In this document: positions 27,106 through 36,748 of the stretch, piece by piece
Numbering within the stretch: position 1 is the stretch's first letter
Layout of the letters: every line of letters starts with the position of its first letter
Source: Peribacillus loiseleuriae
GTDB lineage: Bacteria; Bacillota; Bacilli; Bacillales; DSM-1321
DNA: 64,000 nucleotides
Direction: 5' to 3'
Assembly: GCF_001183985.1 (NCBI RefSeq)
Contig: NZ_LFZW01000001.1
Span: 2,305,357 to 2,369,356, forward strand
Program-made: the position numbers and the translations under genes
Notes under the pieces: generated by a model
The model's input: the letters and a program-made list of their open reading frames with translations, nothing else
Told to the model about the DNA's origin: nothing
Databases searched by the model: none

Positions 27106-28404
27106 ATGGAGAGCGAGGACACTAAAACAATGAAAATAATGAATTACATAATGTTTCTCCTCGTTTTATCATTATTCATGCCAGCTGTATCTGAAGCAGA
27201 AGGCACTTTACAATCTAAAATCGACGAGGCCAAAAAGGGTGTCACGATTGAAATTGAAGAGGGGGAGTATGAGGAGACATTGGTAATCTCAAAGCCAATA
27301 ATCTTGAAAGGAAAGGGTGAAGTCCTTCTGCGCTCTTGTCAAGCGGAGCCGGTAGTTACCGTTAGCGGTGAGTCAGTTACTTTACAAAATATTAAAGTGG
27401 AACACTGTGGAGATGAAAAAGAAGATACCGCCATTTATGTTACTGGTACTAATCATAAACTGGAGGGTCTTGCTATTCGGACGAAGCGTTTCGGTATTAG
27501 ACTTGATCATGCAAATGGCGTGACGATCCAAGATACAGAGATTGTTGGAATGAAGCAGGGCAATGGGATTGATTTATGGGAATCCAATCAGAATACGTTT
27601 GGAAATCTTAAAATTACCAATGTTACGGACGGAATTTATTTAGAGAAAAGCAATGGAAATACTATACATAGAAATGATATCCAAAGATCCCGTTACGGTC
27701 TGCATCTCATGTTTTCAAATGAAAATGTGCTTGATGAAAATGTATCTAAAGCAAATATAACAGGGACAATGCTGATGGAATCAAAGCGGACAGTCGTTCG
27801 TCATAATAAATTTTTGTCTAATAACAAAAGTGTGAATGCACAAGGATTGCTCATTTATATGTCTACTGACACTGAAGTGACTAGAAATGAGTTTATCTCC
27901 AATCGTGTAGGCATTTTTATTGAAGAGGCTGAAAATAACCGAATAGATTCCAATAAAATCATGGACAATTTTATCGGAGTACAGTTTAAAAAATCGAATG
28001 AAAATCATGTGATACGCAATACATTCGTTGGAAATGTCAATGATGCACAGGCAATAGAAAGTGCAAATAATCAAGTGAATGGGAACTATTGGGATGCAGC
28101 AAGCAAAGTTGATGCTAATGGAGATGGCGAGAGTGAAATTGTCTATAGAGCTGATCCGTATTTTCTTACTTTGACGAACGCAGTTCCAGAATATCAGCTA
28201 TTTTTCCAAGCACCAGGACTGATTCTATTACAAAATATACTGAAAAGCCCGGCTGATCAGTTACTTACTGATTCAGCTCCTCTGATGAACATGACGATGG
28301 AAGTCGAAAAAGAAAAATCAACGAGTTTTAGTTTATGGTTCATGAGTGTAGGTATGATCTTAGCAAGTACTAGTCTATTTATATTTGGGAGGAAAAGAAG
28401 ATGA
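27106..28404 (+). CDS. nosD: Nitrous oxide reductase maturation protein NosD
   Basis: 432 aa. A signal peptide (MNYIMFLLVLSLFMPAVSEA) leads into a right-handed parallel beta-helix built from ~22-residue NosD/CASH repeats, for example NQNTFGNLKITNVTDGIYLE and GNTIHRNDIQRSRYGLHLMF. It ends with a C-terminal membrane segment and a KRR tail. NosD works outside the cytoplasm in maturation of the CuZ centre of NosZ together with the NosFY transporter. The start at 27106 has AAGGGA upstream; an ATG at 27130 closer to the signal peptide is possible. The nosL start overlaps the stop (ATGA). No nosZ is present in the window. Confidence 0.88.
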   Translation: MESEDTKTMKIMNYIMFLLVLSLFMPAVSEAEGTLQSKIDEAKKGVTIEIEEGEYEETLVISKPIILKGKGEVLLRSCQAEPVVTVSGESVTLQNIKVEHCGDEKEDTAIYVTGTNHKLEGLAIRTKRFGIRLDHANGVTIQDTEIVGMKQGNGIDLWESNQNTFGNLKITNVTDGIYLEKSNGNTIHRNDIQRSRYGLHLMFSNENVLDENVSKANITGTMLMESKRTVVRHNKFLSNNKSVNAQGLLIYMSTDTEVTRNEFISNRVGIFIEEAENNRIDSNKIMDNFIGVQFKKSNENHVIRNTFVGNVNDAQAIESANNQVNGNYWDAASKVDANGDGESEIVYRADPYFLTLTNAVPEYQLFFQAPGLILLQNILKSPADQLLTDSAPLMNMTMEVEKEKSTSFSLWFMSVGMILASTSLFIFGRKRR

Positions 28405-28919
28405 AGAAAAAACGATTTAGTTTTATTGTATGGGCAGGATTAATCATGATTCTTGCAGCGTGTGGCAATGATAAAGCACAACCCGTTGCTATTAATGAAG
28501 CAACAGACACTTGTGAAACATGTAATATGGCTGTTATTGACAACCAACATGCTACCCAGATTATTTTGGAAAACGGAAAATCTATGGTTTTTGATGATTT
28601 AGGTTGTATGTACGAATGGATAACTAAACATGAAAATGAAAAAATTGATGCTGAATTTGTCCGTGATTATCATGATAAAGAGTGGATTTTAGTAGACGAT
28701 GCAACGTATGTATATAATCAATCGTTAAAAACGCCAATGGCTTATCATGTCATATCATTTAAAGATAAAGCTACAGCAGAAGATTTTGCTGCGAAAAATG
28801 AAGGCAGTGAGATCATGACTGCTAAAAATTTAGCGGATCATGATTGGAAGTCAAATCATGACAAAGAGGACCATTCACATACCCATGATGAAAATGATGG
28901 TCATAGCCATTCTCATTAA
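28401..28919 (+). CDS. nosL: Copper chaperone lipoprotein NosL
   Basis: 172 aa. Signal peptide with lipobox LAACGN; the mature protein shows the NosL hallmark CETCNMAV, with the Cys-x-x-Cys-x-Met metal site, and GKSMVFDDLGCMYEWI. NosL binds Cu(I) and delivers it for NosZ assembly. The C-terminal tail is very rich in His and Asp (HSHTHDENDGHSHSH), beyond the usual family end, and could act as an extra metal store. It overlaps nosD by four bases, so the two are co-translated. A hairpin terminator follows. Confidence 0.9.
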   Translation: MKKKRFSFIVWAGLIMILAACGNDKAQPVAINEATDTCETCNMAVIDNQHATQIILENGKSMVFDDLGCMYEWITKHENEKIDAEFVRDYHDKEWILVDDATYVYNQSLKTPMAYHVISFKDKATAEDFAAKNEGSEIMTAKNLADHDWKSNHDKEDHSHTHDENDGHSHSH

Positions 28920-28925
28920 ATAATA

Positions 28926-28962
28926 GAGGGCCGGCTCCGTTTTCGGGCGGTCCCTTTTGTAT
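28926..28962 (+). terminator. Terminator after nosL
   Basis: AGGGCCGGCTCCG pairs imperfectly with CGGGCGGTCCCT, followed by TTTTGT. It lies at the edge of the right inverted-repeat arm and divides nosDL from nosYF. Confidence 0.55.
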
Positions 28963-29117
28963 GAGGATATGGGGCGGGGCTGCGCGACTTATTAATATAG
29001 CCAATCTTTTTATTAAGTATACTAATTTTACCTTAGAAAGCAGCTAAAATTCCGGCTTCGCACCGCCACCATTATGATCAGGTGAGTGTAGCGTACTACT
29101 TGATTAATCCTTCATGG
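28951..29117 (-). repeat. Right arm of the large inverted repeat around fixH-like-nosD-nosL
   Basis: Reverse complement of the arm at 26081-26215, with a ~40-bp insertion. A further short copy of the inner edge (CCATG...CCTTCATACAA, reverse strand) lies at 29146-29167 just before nosY. Confidence 0.7.
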
Positions 29118-29208
29118 TAAATGGTGGCGTAATAACGCCATATTCGTTTTGTATGAAGGACATGGGCAAGATATTTATGGAGAAGAAATTTTGAAAAGAG
29201 GAATGAAA

Positions 29209-30021
29209 ATGTGGAATATTTGGCGCTCTGAACTACGAATGACGATACGACAGCGATCTTATTATTCTTTTTTAGTCTTATGGGTTGCTGTACTATCCCT
29301 CTTATTTTTAGTGCAAAAAAGCGCTCCATCCTTATCTGGATATACAAATATGACTGGAACTGTGGTGAATGTTGCCTTATATATTATTCCGCTTTTCATG
29401 TTGATCATTGGTTCTTTTTCAATCGCCAATGAAATGGAAAATGGACAATGGCGGTTGTTGAATACCTATCCTCTATTTTCTATGTCGTACATATCAGGGA
29501 AAATAGGCGGTCAATTCACTGCCCAAACGATCGTGTTCACGTTTAGTTATGGAATTAGCTTGGCAATAGGACTAGTCAGTGGAAATGGTTTTTCCAGTGA
29601 ATGGCTTTGGTCCATTTACTTTTTTTCTATTAGTCTAATTTTTTTCTTTCTCGTTCTTGGTATAACACTTGGATGTTTCGTATCGACAAGATGGCAGGCG
29701 TTATCTATATCAGTCATTATCTGGTTTTTCCTCATCATGATTTGGCCGACTGCGTTAATTGGGGTTTTAGGTTTGGTTCCTTATCCGTGGATTGCCCCAT
29801 TAATGAAACTGGCCCTAATCGTCAATCCAGCTGAGTTTATTCGGGTGTCCCTAGTCATAAATCTTGATGGGGGAGCCGTTTTTGGGCAAGCATATGATTC
29901 TCTTGTGCCTTTCTTAGACCCTCCTTATGGCATCCTTAATTATATTTTATATTTTATTGGATTTTTGGCCATTACGTTATTGTTTTCGATGCTCATGCTG
30001 GAATGGAGGAAAAGGCGATGA
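29209..30021 (+). CDS. nosY: ABC transporter permease NosY
   Basis: 270 aa, six hydrophobic segments, ABC-2 type. The frame opens at 29149, but the site AAGAGG is seven bases before the ATG at 29209 (MWNIWRSELRMTIRQR), which also matches usual NosY starts; the ATG at 29203 is too close to the site. Motifs are SIANEMENGQWRLL in the first cytoplasmic loop and NPAEFIRVSLVI before the last segments. With NosF it forms the exporter thought to supply sulfur for CuZ assembly and to work with NosD. The gene overlaps nosF by four bases. Confidence 0.87.
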   Translation: MWNIWRSELRMTIRQRSYYSFLVLWVAVLSLLFLVQKSAPSLSGYTNMTGTVVNVALYIIPLFMLIIGSFSIANEMENGQWRLLNTYPLFSMSYISGKIGGQFTAQTIVFTFSYGISLAIGLVSGNGFSSEWLWSIYFFSISLIFFFLVLGITLGCFVSTRWQALSISVIIWFFLIMIWPTALIGVLGLVPYPWIAPLMKLALIVNPAEFIRVSLVINLDGGAVFGQAYDSLVPFLDPPYGILNYILYFIGFLAITLLFSMLMLEWRKRR

Positions 30022-30713
30022 CAGGTTTAAAAGTGAAAGATGTCTCGAAAGTTTATAAGAAAAAAACAGCGTTATATCCATGTTCCTTTGAAGCAACAGA
30101 GGGGATTTGCCTTGTTTTATGCGGTGGAAATGGCGCCGGAAAAAGTACATTACTACAAATCATTGCCGGTATTCATTCTCCAACAAGTGGTACAATCTCT
30201 ATTAACGGGAAAGGGATTAGCTTAAATCGCGAGAATTATTTAACTGAAATTGGTTTCATGCCGGATGATTTCCATGCCCAGGAAATGATGACGATTGAAG
30301 AGTTCCTTAGTTTTTATGGATCATTCCGAAAAGTGAGAAAAGATCGAGTAAACGAAGTAATCGATTTGATCGGTCTAGTTGACAAAAAACATGAGTTAGT
30401 AAAAAGTTTATCTAAGGGAATGAGACAGCGTCTATTATTCGGTCAATCCATTTTAGCCAAACCAAATGTTTTGTTACTGGATGAGCCGACAAACGGTTTG
30501 GATCCCTACTGGGTAAATCGATTTGTTGAGATTCTTAATCAGATTAAAAAAGAGGGGACAATCATCGTTTTTTCTACTCATATGATGGACGTTGCAGCTG
30601 AAATAGGTGATGTCATTCTATTTATGAAACAAGGGGAAGTCATTGAGACAATCAAGAATGAAAACAAAATAGAAGAGACGACGATGAAATTGATGAAGCT
30701 TCATCGCCAATGA
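30018..30713 (+). CDS. nosF: ABC transporter ATP-binding protein NosF
   Basis: 231 aa from the ATG at 30018, which overlaps the nosY stop and has GGAGG eight bases upstream. Walker A is GGNGAGKST (about residue 38), signature SLSKGMRQRL, Walker B LLLDEPTNGLDP, and the switch His in STHMMD. It is a normal short ABC-2 type ATPase. It is the last gene of the nos block and is followed by two hairpins. Confidence 0.88.
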   Translation: MTGLKVKDVSKVYKKKTALYPCSFEATEGICLVLCGGNGAGKSTLLQIIAGIHSPTSGTISINGKGISLNRENYLTEIGFMPDDFHAQEMMTIEEFLSFYGSFRKVRKDRVNEVIDLIGLVDKKHELVKSLSKGMRQRLLFGQSILAKPNVLLLDEPTNGLDPYWVNRFVEILNQIKKEGTIIVFSTHMMDVAAEIGDVILFMKQGEVIETIKNENKIEETTMKLMKLHRQ

Positions 30714-30771
30714 GAATCTTTTTTACTAAATAGGAAGGAGTCAAAATAGGATATTAAGCTGAACATAATAA

Positions 30772-30806
30772 AAGATTGAAGAGAAAGATATACTTTCTCT
30801 TCAATC
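30772..30806 (-). terminator. Perfect 15-bp stem hairpin between nosF and the urea transporter gene
   Basis: AGATTGAAGAGAAAG pairs with CTTTCTCTTCAATCT with a 5-base loop. On the minus strand it is followed by TTTATTA, so it can terminate transcription of the urea transporter gene. Confidence 0.55.
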
Positions 30807-30840
30807 TGAAGAAACGTTCTATTGGTGTGCTTCTTTTTTT

Positions 30841-30899
30841 TAGGCTGTGTTATACAACAATCTGTTTAACAACAATATTGTTTAACATAGCCTTTTTTA
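30841..30899 (+). terminator. Large terminator hairpin after nosF
   Basis: AGGCTGTGTTA pairs with TTAACATAGCCT, with an inner AACAAT/ATTGTT pair, followed by TTTTTT. It faces the end of the convergent urea transporter gene. Confidence 0.6.
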
Positions 30900-30939
30900 A
30901 AGAAGTGCATGAAGATTTTATTGGTAGAAATGCTTTTTA

Positions 30940-31884
30940 TTATAATTTAGGTAGAACTTTCTTCGCCCCTAAGAACATCCAAGTACTGAGAACGAAAGGC
31001 AGCGTCAGAGATGGTAGTCCATAAGGTAATAGCCAGGAGGTTACGGCTGCTGTGATCGGTACTGTTAAACAAGCTGCGCAAATACCTGATATAGACGCAA
31101 AAGATTTATGACCTTCATGAAATACTACGGCTACGGCTAAACTAGCTAAGATTGCATTATAGCCATATAGACCCATGAAAATTAGTGAATGCTCTCCACC
31201 TAATCCATATGATATAAGTAATGCAACTGCATTTCCTAAAACGGCAAATATACCAAATTTCCAACCAGCCCAAAATATGGCGATAAATAGTAGAAAACCA
31301 CAATATGGATTATTAAGGAAAAAAACTTGCCCAATGCCAGTAAAGGTCCCTTCCAACCAATTGACATTTCCTGATATATTTAGTTTCCAGTGTGCTAAAT
31401 CTTGAGGTACTAGTGCAGTGCTTAATTGGAAAGCTTCTAATCGATAAGAAGTAAGTAACGTAAACCAAGTCACGATAATAAATGGTATTGTAAGGACTGG
31501 AATCCCCGTGTTTTTCATGGCATGCATGAAGGTAGCCGTTAAAATTGCTGTTACAAAAGCTCCAACTAAAGCGATTAACCAATGATAGGGACCTGTTAGA
31601 AACAATGTCAATGCAATCCCTGTTAACACGGAATTATAACCAAATAATCCTTGTTTCACGCTATTTTCATCGGCGCCTCCCCATTTTCCAACCATGGTAC
31701 CAATGATTGCGGATAGTAGGGCAATGATTCCCAAAGAATATGAATAAATCGTGATGGAGAGTAGAATAAGTAATCCAGTCATTACATTCTCAATCAAGAT
31801 AACTTGGGAGATTCCTTTTAATGATGCCGATAATAAAGAGGGGAGCTTCCCCTCGGATAATATAGAGCGATTGTTTTTTTCCAT
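30940..31884 (-). CDS. Urea transporter (UT family)
   Basis: About 314 aa, very hydrophobic, with the two-fold internal symmetry of UT channels. Each half carries a motif of the type GLFGYNSVLTGIAL (first) and GLYGYNAILASLAV (second), plus the paired LTIPFIIVTWFTLL and LTLPFVLSTWMFLG segments. It gives passive urea uptake. The frame allows GTG at 31893, but AGAGGTGAG fits the ATG at 31884 best. It is convergent with nosF and lies about 2.2 kb upstream of ureABC, on the opposite strand, which suggests a urea utilisation set. Confidence 0.88.
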   Translation of the reverse strand: MEKNNRSILSEGKLPSLLSASLKGISQVILIENVMTGLLILLSITIYSYSLGIIALLSAIIGTMVGKWGGADENSVKQGLFGYNSVLTGIALTLFLTGPYHWLIALVGAFVTAILTATFMHAMKNTGIPVLTIPFIIVTWFTLLTSYRLEAFQLSTALVPQDLAHWKLNISGNVNWLEGTFTGIGQVFFLNNPYCGFLLFIAIFWAGWKFGIFAVLGNAVALLISYGLGGEHSLIFMGLYGYNAILASLAVAVVFHEGHKSFASISGICAACLTVPITAAVTSWLLPYGLPSLTLPFVLSTWMFLGAKKVLPKL

Positions 31885-32247
31885 AACACTCACCTCTAGT
31901 GAATTTTTGTTAGTATTAAATCCGATTTTCTCTATTTCATAAAGTTTGTGAAAAAACGTTATCCTTATGATACATCACTTGTTTCTATCATGTATCAAGA
32001 ATATAAATTCAAGAGAGAATTAATATAAAAGAATAGTATCTAACTCAAATGAAAATGTAAAAGCAATCTCTTTTGTTACTTCCCAAAAGGATTATTTGTT
32101 CCGAGGTTATTTTTTTGAAAAAGAACCTATGAGTCTTCTATATAGAAAGATTTTCGATTGAAAGAAAACTTTCAATATTCTTAAAGACCTCCTTACAAAG
32201 TCCATTATTTTATCATACGAATGATCAAGAAAAGAGCGAGAGACTTT

Positions 32248-32284
32248 GGGTTAAGAAGAACAATCAATTCTCCTTACCCAAGAA
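32248..32284. terminator. Hairpin in long gene-poor stretch
   Basis: TTGGGT, AAG and their complements CTT, ACCCAA form a bulged stem. The 31.9-33.2 kb interval has no intact gene. It also holds a lipoprotein-like remnant and a perfect palindrome, listed separately. Confidence 0.35.
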
Positions 32285-32510
32285 GTAACACTGTTCCTTC
32301 TCATATCCTAAGAGGTAGCTATTTGCTCTAAACATTAAGAAAACATAAAAAATATGAAACTTGATGTATATATAAATTAGGATAGATGATTGTGTCTAGT
32401 GAATCAAATATTGTTTTTTTGAAAAAATACTAAATACCGCCAAAAAGTGATAAATTAATCAAAAACAATTCCGGTTATTTACTTTAATAACTAAAAATGT
32501 ATAGTGTTTG

Positions 32511-32524
32511 GTGTTATATAACAC
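32511..32524. promoter_or_regulatory. Perfect 14-bp palindrome GTGTTATATAACAC
   Basis: A self-complementary 14-mer in an AT-rich, gene-poor region, with the look of a repressor or activator site. No intact gene follows, only the degraded lipoprotein-like sequence from about 32707. Confidence 0.35.
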
Positions 32525-32706
32525 GTTGAAAATGTAGTGAAAAGATCAAGAATCTAACGGTTTTAACACTGAAAACATAGAATTATCGGTTAGTATTATT
32601 AAGAATATTCAAACTTCATTTTCCACCAGTACTAAAGCAGGCCATTATTAAGTCTTATTAAAAGTCAAAATATTTTATAAGAAAAAGAGAAGGAGAGATA
32701 AAGCAA

Positions 32707-33142
32707 ATGTTATCTGTTTTATATTGTCTTATTAATTTCGATTAGTCTTCTTACTCTTAGAGGATGTTCAAAACAGCGCATCTTATGAGGAATATTAAAT
32801 CCTGTATAGAAAGTTCAATATTATTGCAAATGATGGAATGCCAATTTCAATGGGGAATTTTCGGGTCAGGCTTTTTGCTCTTCACTAGAAGATGTTTCAG
32901 AAGAAATGCCTATATCTTGATTAGAGAATGTCTTGCCTTTACACCTGTGGAAAAATAGTCGTAACAAAGTATGTAACAGATTGATGTTGGAGAGATTTTG
33001 CAACTGCCTCTTTGTTTCCGTAAGTTTGTTTTTTATTTTAGCCATTTCTATAGTTTATTTGGGACTCTCTTCAACGTTTAGTCTTATGATGACGCTCATG
33101 AAATTGAACTTCAAACAATGGTTTTATTTTAAAACGTTATAA
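32707..33142 (+). pseudogene. Degenerate lipoprotein-like gene, unidentified
   Basis: A good ribosome site (GAAGGAGAG) precedes the ATG at 32707, but the frame is broken at once. Merging frames gives a signal-like stretch LLISISLLTLRGCSKQ with a lipobox-like end. Further down are FNIIANDGMPISMGNFRV and a membrane-like tail (LFVSVSLFFILAISIVYLGL). The family was not recognised. Several stops and frameshifts make it non-functional. Confidence 0.35.
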
Positions 33143-33213
33143 AAAACCTTTGGAAATATTTATTCATTGAACTTTTCCTATATCTTTTTGGGTCGTCTAT
33201 TATCGTGACCATT

Positions 33214-33522
33214 TTAATTCTTCATGCTTTGGTCGAAATCTAAAATGTTTCCGGTTACTGCATCAATATCCACATGATATTCTATTTCTCGATTTATAAT
33301 AGAAACTTCGTACTTTTTAATACCATGATCTTCAAAAGGATGAGTGCTCGTTACTAGACCACCTTTTGATATGTCTAATGCGATCGTCTTGGCTTGTAAT
33401 TGATTTATCGTTTGTGAGGGTGCATTTGTTTGTATAGTTACCGTTTGATCATCAAGTAGTGTGTGTGCCTCTATACCACCTGTAATTAAAGCACTTGTTA
33501 ATACCATGATCATCCATTTCAT
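33214..33522 (-). CDS. Small secreted PepSY-domain protein
   Basis: 102 aa. A signal peptide (MKWMIMVLTSALITGGIEA) is followed by one PepSY domain: QLQAKTIALDISKGG, then KKYEVSIINREIEYHVDIDA and VTGNILDFDQ at the end. PepSY modules bind or inhibit proteases, or serve in metal and envelope functions. The start has AAGGAGGTTATC upstream on the minus strand. It is a single gene without obvious partners; the larger PepSY protein at 24666 is the only relative here. Confidence 0.8.
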   Translation of the reverse strand: MKWMIMVLTSALITGGIEAHTLLDDQTVTIQTNAPSQTINQLQAKTIALDISKGGLVTSTHPFEDHGIKKYEVSIINREIEYHVDIDAVTGNILDFDQSMKN

Positions 33523-33727
33523 TTTTGATAACCTCCTTGTATTGTTATTATAACCACTCGTGTTTAAAGAAAAAGAAGAAGAACCTTAAAATATTCTTAG
33601 AAAAGTGAAAGAATATAAAGTTTTCATTTTTTTGATTTTAATTAGTATGAGGAACTGATAAACTCCCCACTCCATTCATTAAGGTCACTGAAAAACTTCT
33701 GTTTTTTAATTGATTTAAGCAGCTAAA

Positions 33728-33777
33728 GTAAAAAAAGACGGCTCGAATTCATATTTGAAATTCGAGCCGTCTTTTTC
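33728..33777. terminator. Strong bidirectional terminator
   Basis: AAAAAAGACGGCTCGAATT pairs with AATTCGAGCCGTCTTTTT. It has A-rich and T-rich flanks on both sides and insulates the urease operon from upstream. The 33780-34150 stretch has no gene; it should hold the ureA promoter, which I could not pin down. Confidence 0.75.
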
Positions 33778-34149
33778 TATCAGATGCTATGTGTGTACTT
33801 CATTCTTAACCGAGTAACTTCTATTTAGTGTCTTATCAAAACAAGCGATTTTATAAGAAGTGTTTTGATCCCATTTTATTTCATAAACCAACCCCCATTT
33901 CCTCAAAAAAGATTTTTATAGTATATAAAAATTGATATATATAAATTATGATATACAATTGTAATTAAGAAGCAAACGACAAATTACGACAAAAATAAAA
34001 AGGAAAATAAGTGAAAAAACGAATATTAATTGGAATCTAACACCTTTTTATTCGTTATTACCTTTTGTTTCTTGTAAATATTTAATAAGGAGGGATTGTT
34101 TAAGCTTTATGTTTTAAGAACATCAAACGATTATCAAGGAGGCTTTATT

Positions 34150-34452
34150 ATGAAATTATTACCACGTGAGATAGACAAGCTCATGATTGTGGTGGCAGGA
34201 GATCTCGCCAAGAAACGTAAAGATAGAGGATTAAAATTAAATCATCCAGAATCTGTAGCACTTCTTACATATGAAGTGTTAGAAGGAGCCAGAGATGGAA
34301 AAACAGTGGCTGAATTGATGGAATATGGCGCAACGATTTTATCACGGGAAGATGTGATGGAAGGCATCCCAGAGATGATTCCTGATATTCAAGTAGAAGC
34401 GACTTTTCCAGATGGAACAAAGCTAGTGACAGTTCATAATCCGATTCGCTAA
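34150..34452 (+). CDS. ureA: Urease gamma subunit
   Basis: 100 aa, the normal length. It starts at 34150 ([12 protein letters not shown]) behind CAAGGAGGC; the frame itself opens at 34096. Typical sequence: [54 protein letters not shown]. With UreB and UreC it forms the nickel enzyme that hydrolyses urea to ammonia and carbamate. First gene of a tight three-gene operon. Confidence 0.95.
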   Translation: MKLLPREIDKLMIVVAGDLAKKRKDRGLKLNHPESVALLTYEVLEGARDGKTVAELMEYGATILSREDVMEGIPEMIPDIQVEATFPDGTKLVTVHNPIR

Positions 34453-34470
34453 AAAAGGAGGCATCATTAC

Positions 34471-34791
34471 ATGATACCGGGACAATACGTTTTAAAAGAA
34501 GAAGATATTACGATCAATGAGGGTAAAACTTTAAACACGATTTCAGTCATCAACACGGGCGATCGTCCAGTTCAAATTGGATCCCATTTTCATTTCTTTG
34601 AAGTGAACGATGCCCTCCAATTTAATCGAGAAGAAGCATTCGGGAAACGCTTGAACATTCCGGCAGGTGCAGCGGTTCGTTTTGAACCTGGCGATGAAAA
34701 AGAAGTAGAATTACTTTCTTTTGCCGGAGAACAACGCGTTTATGGATTTAACAATAAAGTGGATGGATCTGTTAAGGGAGGATGCAAGTAA
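34471..34791 (+). CDS. ureB: Urease beta subunit
   Basis: 106 aa. It starts [18 protein letters not shown] and contains [20 protein letters not shown] and the [18 protein letters not shown] segment, all characteristic. The ribosome site is AAAGGAGGC. The stop codon shares one base with the ureC start (TAATG), giving tight coupling. It is a structural subunit with no catalytic residues. Confidence 0.95.
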   Translation: MIPGQYVLKEEDITINEGKTLNTISVINTGDRPVQIGSHFHFFEVNDALQFNREEAFGKRLNIPAGAAVRFEPGDEKEVELLSFAGEQRVYGFNNKVDGSVKGGCK

Positions 34792-36506
34792 TGAGTTACA
34801 AAATGTCAAGACAACAATATTCACAAATGTACGGTCCGACTACTGGGGACTCTATTCGTTTAGCGGATACAGATTTATTGATCCAAATTGAGAAAGATTA
34901 CACAACATATGGGGAAGAAGTCGTGTTTGGCGGCGGAAAAGTGATCCGTGATGGGATGGGACAACATCCTCTTGCGACTCGCAAAGATGATAACGTTCCA
35001 GATATCGTAATTACAAATGCTGTCATTTTGGACTATATAGGGATCGTTAAAGCAGACATTGCCATCCGTGACGGGAAAATCGCTGGAATCGGGAAAGCGG
35101 GAAATCCTTTAGTACAGGATAACGTGGATATCGTCATTGGTGCGTCCACAGAAATCATTGCTGGAGAAGGTTTGATTGTTACGGCTGGTGCGATTGATAC
35201 CCATGTTCACTTTATTAACCCAACGCAAATTGAAACGGCGTTAGCTTCTGGTACGACGACATTAATTGGCGGAGGAACAGGTCCAGCGGCAGGGTCAAAA
35301 GCGACAACCGTTACGCCTGGGGAATGGAATATGCACCGCATGCTTCTTGCAGCAGAAGGAATGCCAATCAACGTTGGATTCACTGGTAAAGGACAAGCGG
35401 CATCGGAAGAGCCTCTTATTGAGCAAGTAAAAGCGGGCGCAATCGGTTTAAAAGTGCACGAAGATTGGGGAGCAACAGCTTCAGCCCTTGACTATGCATT
35501 ACGCGTCGCTGATAAATATGATGTTCAAGTAGCGGTTCATGCAGATACGTTGAATGAAGGTGGCTTCATGGAAACGACGATGGCTGCGATTAAAGATCGA
35601 GTGATTCACATGTACCATACGGAAGGTGCGGGTGGCGGACATGCGCCTGATTTAATCAAATCAGCAGGCTATGAAAATGTTCTTCCATCTTCTACAAATC
35701 CGACTTTACCATTTACAGTCAATACGATCGACGAGCATTTAGATATGTTGATGGTCTGCCATCATTTAAATCCATCGATTCCAGAAGATATTGCGTTTGC
35801 TGATTCACGAATTCGACGCGAAACGATTGCTGCAGAGGATATTCTTCATGACATGGGGATCATTAGCATGGTCAGCTCAGATGCACAAGCGATGGGACGA
35901 ATTGGCGAGGTTGTTTTACGTACATGGCAAGTAGCAGACAAAATGAAAAAACAACGCGGGATCTTGGAAGGGGATAACGAGCTTTCTGATAATAATCGTG
36001 CGAAACGTTATGTAGCCAAATATACAATCAATCCTGCGATCACGCATGGTATTTCTGAATATGTTGGTTCTATTGAAGTTGGAAAAATTGCCGATCTAGT
36101 TCTTTGGTCACCAGCATTTTTCGGAGTGAAACCTGAAATGATCTTGAAAAATGGCTTTGCTGTAGAGAGCTTAATGGGAGATGCGAATGCATCCATTCCA
36201 ACACCAGAGCCAGTGATTTATCGTCCGATGTATGCACAGGTTGGAAAAGCTTTGTCGAAAAGTTCAATAACGTTTATTTCTCAAGCGGCATTTGATGATA
36301 AAGTTCATGAAAAGCTTGGATTGGAAAAAATGGTTCTTCCTGTTCACGGTATCCGAAATTTAACGAAAAAAGATATGAAACATAATTCTGAAACACCTAC
36401 TATTACGGTTGACCCGCAAACGTACGAAGTAACAGTAAACGGGGAACGCATTACATGTGAACCTGTTGACAGTGTTCCAATGGGGCAACGATATTTCCTA
36501 TTCTGA
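34791..36506 (+). CDS. ureC: Urease alpha subunit (catalytic)
   Basis: 571 aa, normal length, complete. The start at 34791 has GGGAGG and overlaps ureB; the frame opens nine bases earlier. Active-site signatures are present: HVHFINP, the carbamylated lysine in GLKVHEDWG (about residue 220), [22 protein letters not shown], and the mobile flap cysteine in [20 protein letters not shown]. No accessory genes ureEFGDH follow directly. B. subtilis also has ureABC alone, so activity may rest on unlinked factors or inefficient self-activation. Confidence 0.96.
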   Translation: MSYKMSRQQYSQMYGPTTGDSIRLADTDLLIQIEKDYTTYGEEVVFGGGKVIRDGMGQHPLATRKDDNVPDIVITNAVILDYIGIVKADIAIRDGKIAGIGKAGNPLVQDNVDIVIGASTEIIAGEGLIVTAGAIDTHVHFINPTQIETALASGTTTLIGGGTGPAAGSKATTVTPGEWNMHRMLLAAEGMPINVGFTGKGQAASEEPLIEQVKAGAIGLKVHEDWGATASALDYALRVADKYDVQVAVHADTLNEGGFMETTMAAIKDRVIHMYHTEGAGGGHAPDLIKSAGYENVLPSSTNPTLPFTVNTIDEHLDMLMVCHHLNPSIPEDIAFADSRIRRETIAAEDILHDMGIISMVSSDAQAMGRIGEVVLRTWQVADKMKKQRGILEGDNELSDNNRAKRYVAKYTINPAITHGISEYVGSIEVGKIADLVLWSPAFFGVKPEMILKNGFAVESLMGDANASIPTPEPVIYRPMYAQVGKALSKSSITFISQAAFDDKVHEKLGLEKMVLPVHGIRNLTKKDMKHNSETPTITVDPQTYEVTVNGERITCEPVDSVPMGQRYFLF

Positions 36507-36515
36507 GGTGAAAGC

Positions 36516-36627
36516 ATGGTATTAGAACGAATTTTTATGAATATTAAATTGATAAAACCTGCAGGTGAACAATTTAGTTATGATCGGCTTCAATTAATAA
36601 ATGAAATCTATACGGATGATGAGTAGT
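36516..36627 (+). pseudogene. Possible ureE 5' remnant
   Basis: A ribosome site (GAGGTGAAAGC) nine bases after ureC leads to an ATG and a 36-residue frame starting MVLERIFMNIK. This resembles the first residues of UreE (MI-x-E-K-I-x-x-NI), but the sequence then becomes unrelated and stops. If correct, the accessory genes were deleted here. The resemblance is short, so this is uncertain. Confidence 0.3.
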
Positions 36628-36748
36628 TGATATTACTTTGAATCTAGCTGATCAAGATATGAAGGCTATCCTATAGAATGTCATCAGATGATTAGTGAAG
36701 AATGGTTTAACAACAAACTATGTTTTCTAAGAAAGAACTAATTATTAG

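Noticed and set aside
30776..31024. 82-codon plus-strand frame after nosF
   Set aside because: It overlaps two hairpins and the end of the urea transporter gene on the other strand; no ribosome site.
32395..32530. FNR-type site near AGTGATAAATTAATCA
   Set aside because: Does not fit TGTGA-N6-TCACA and no intact respiratory gene follows.
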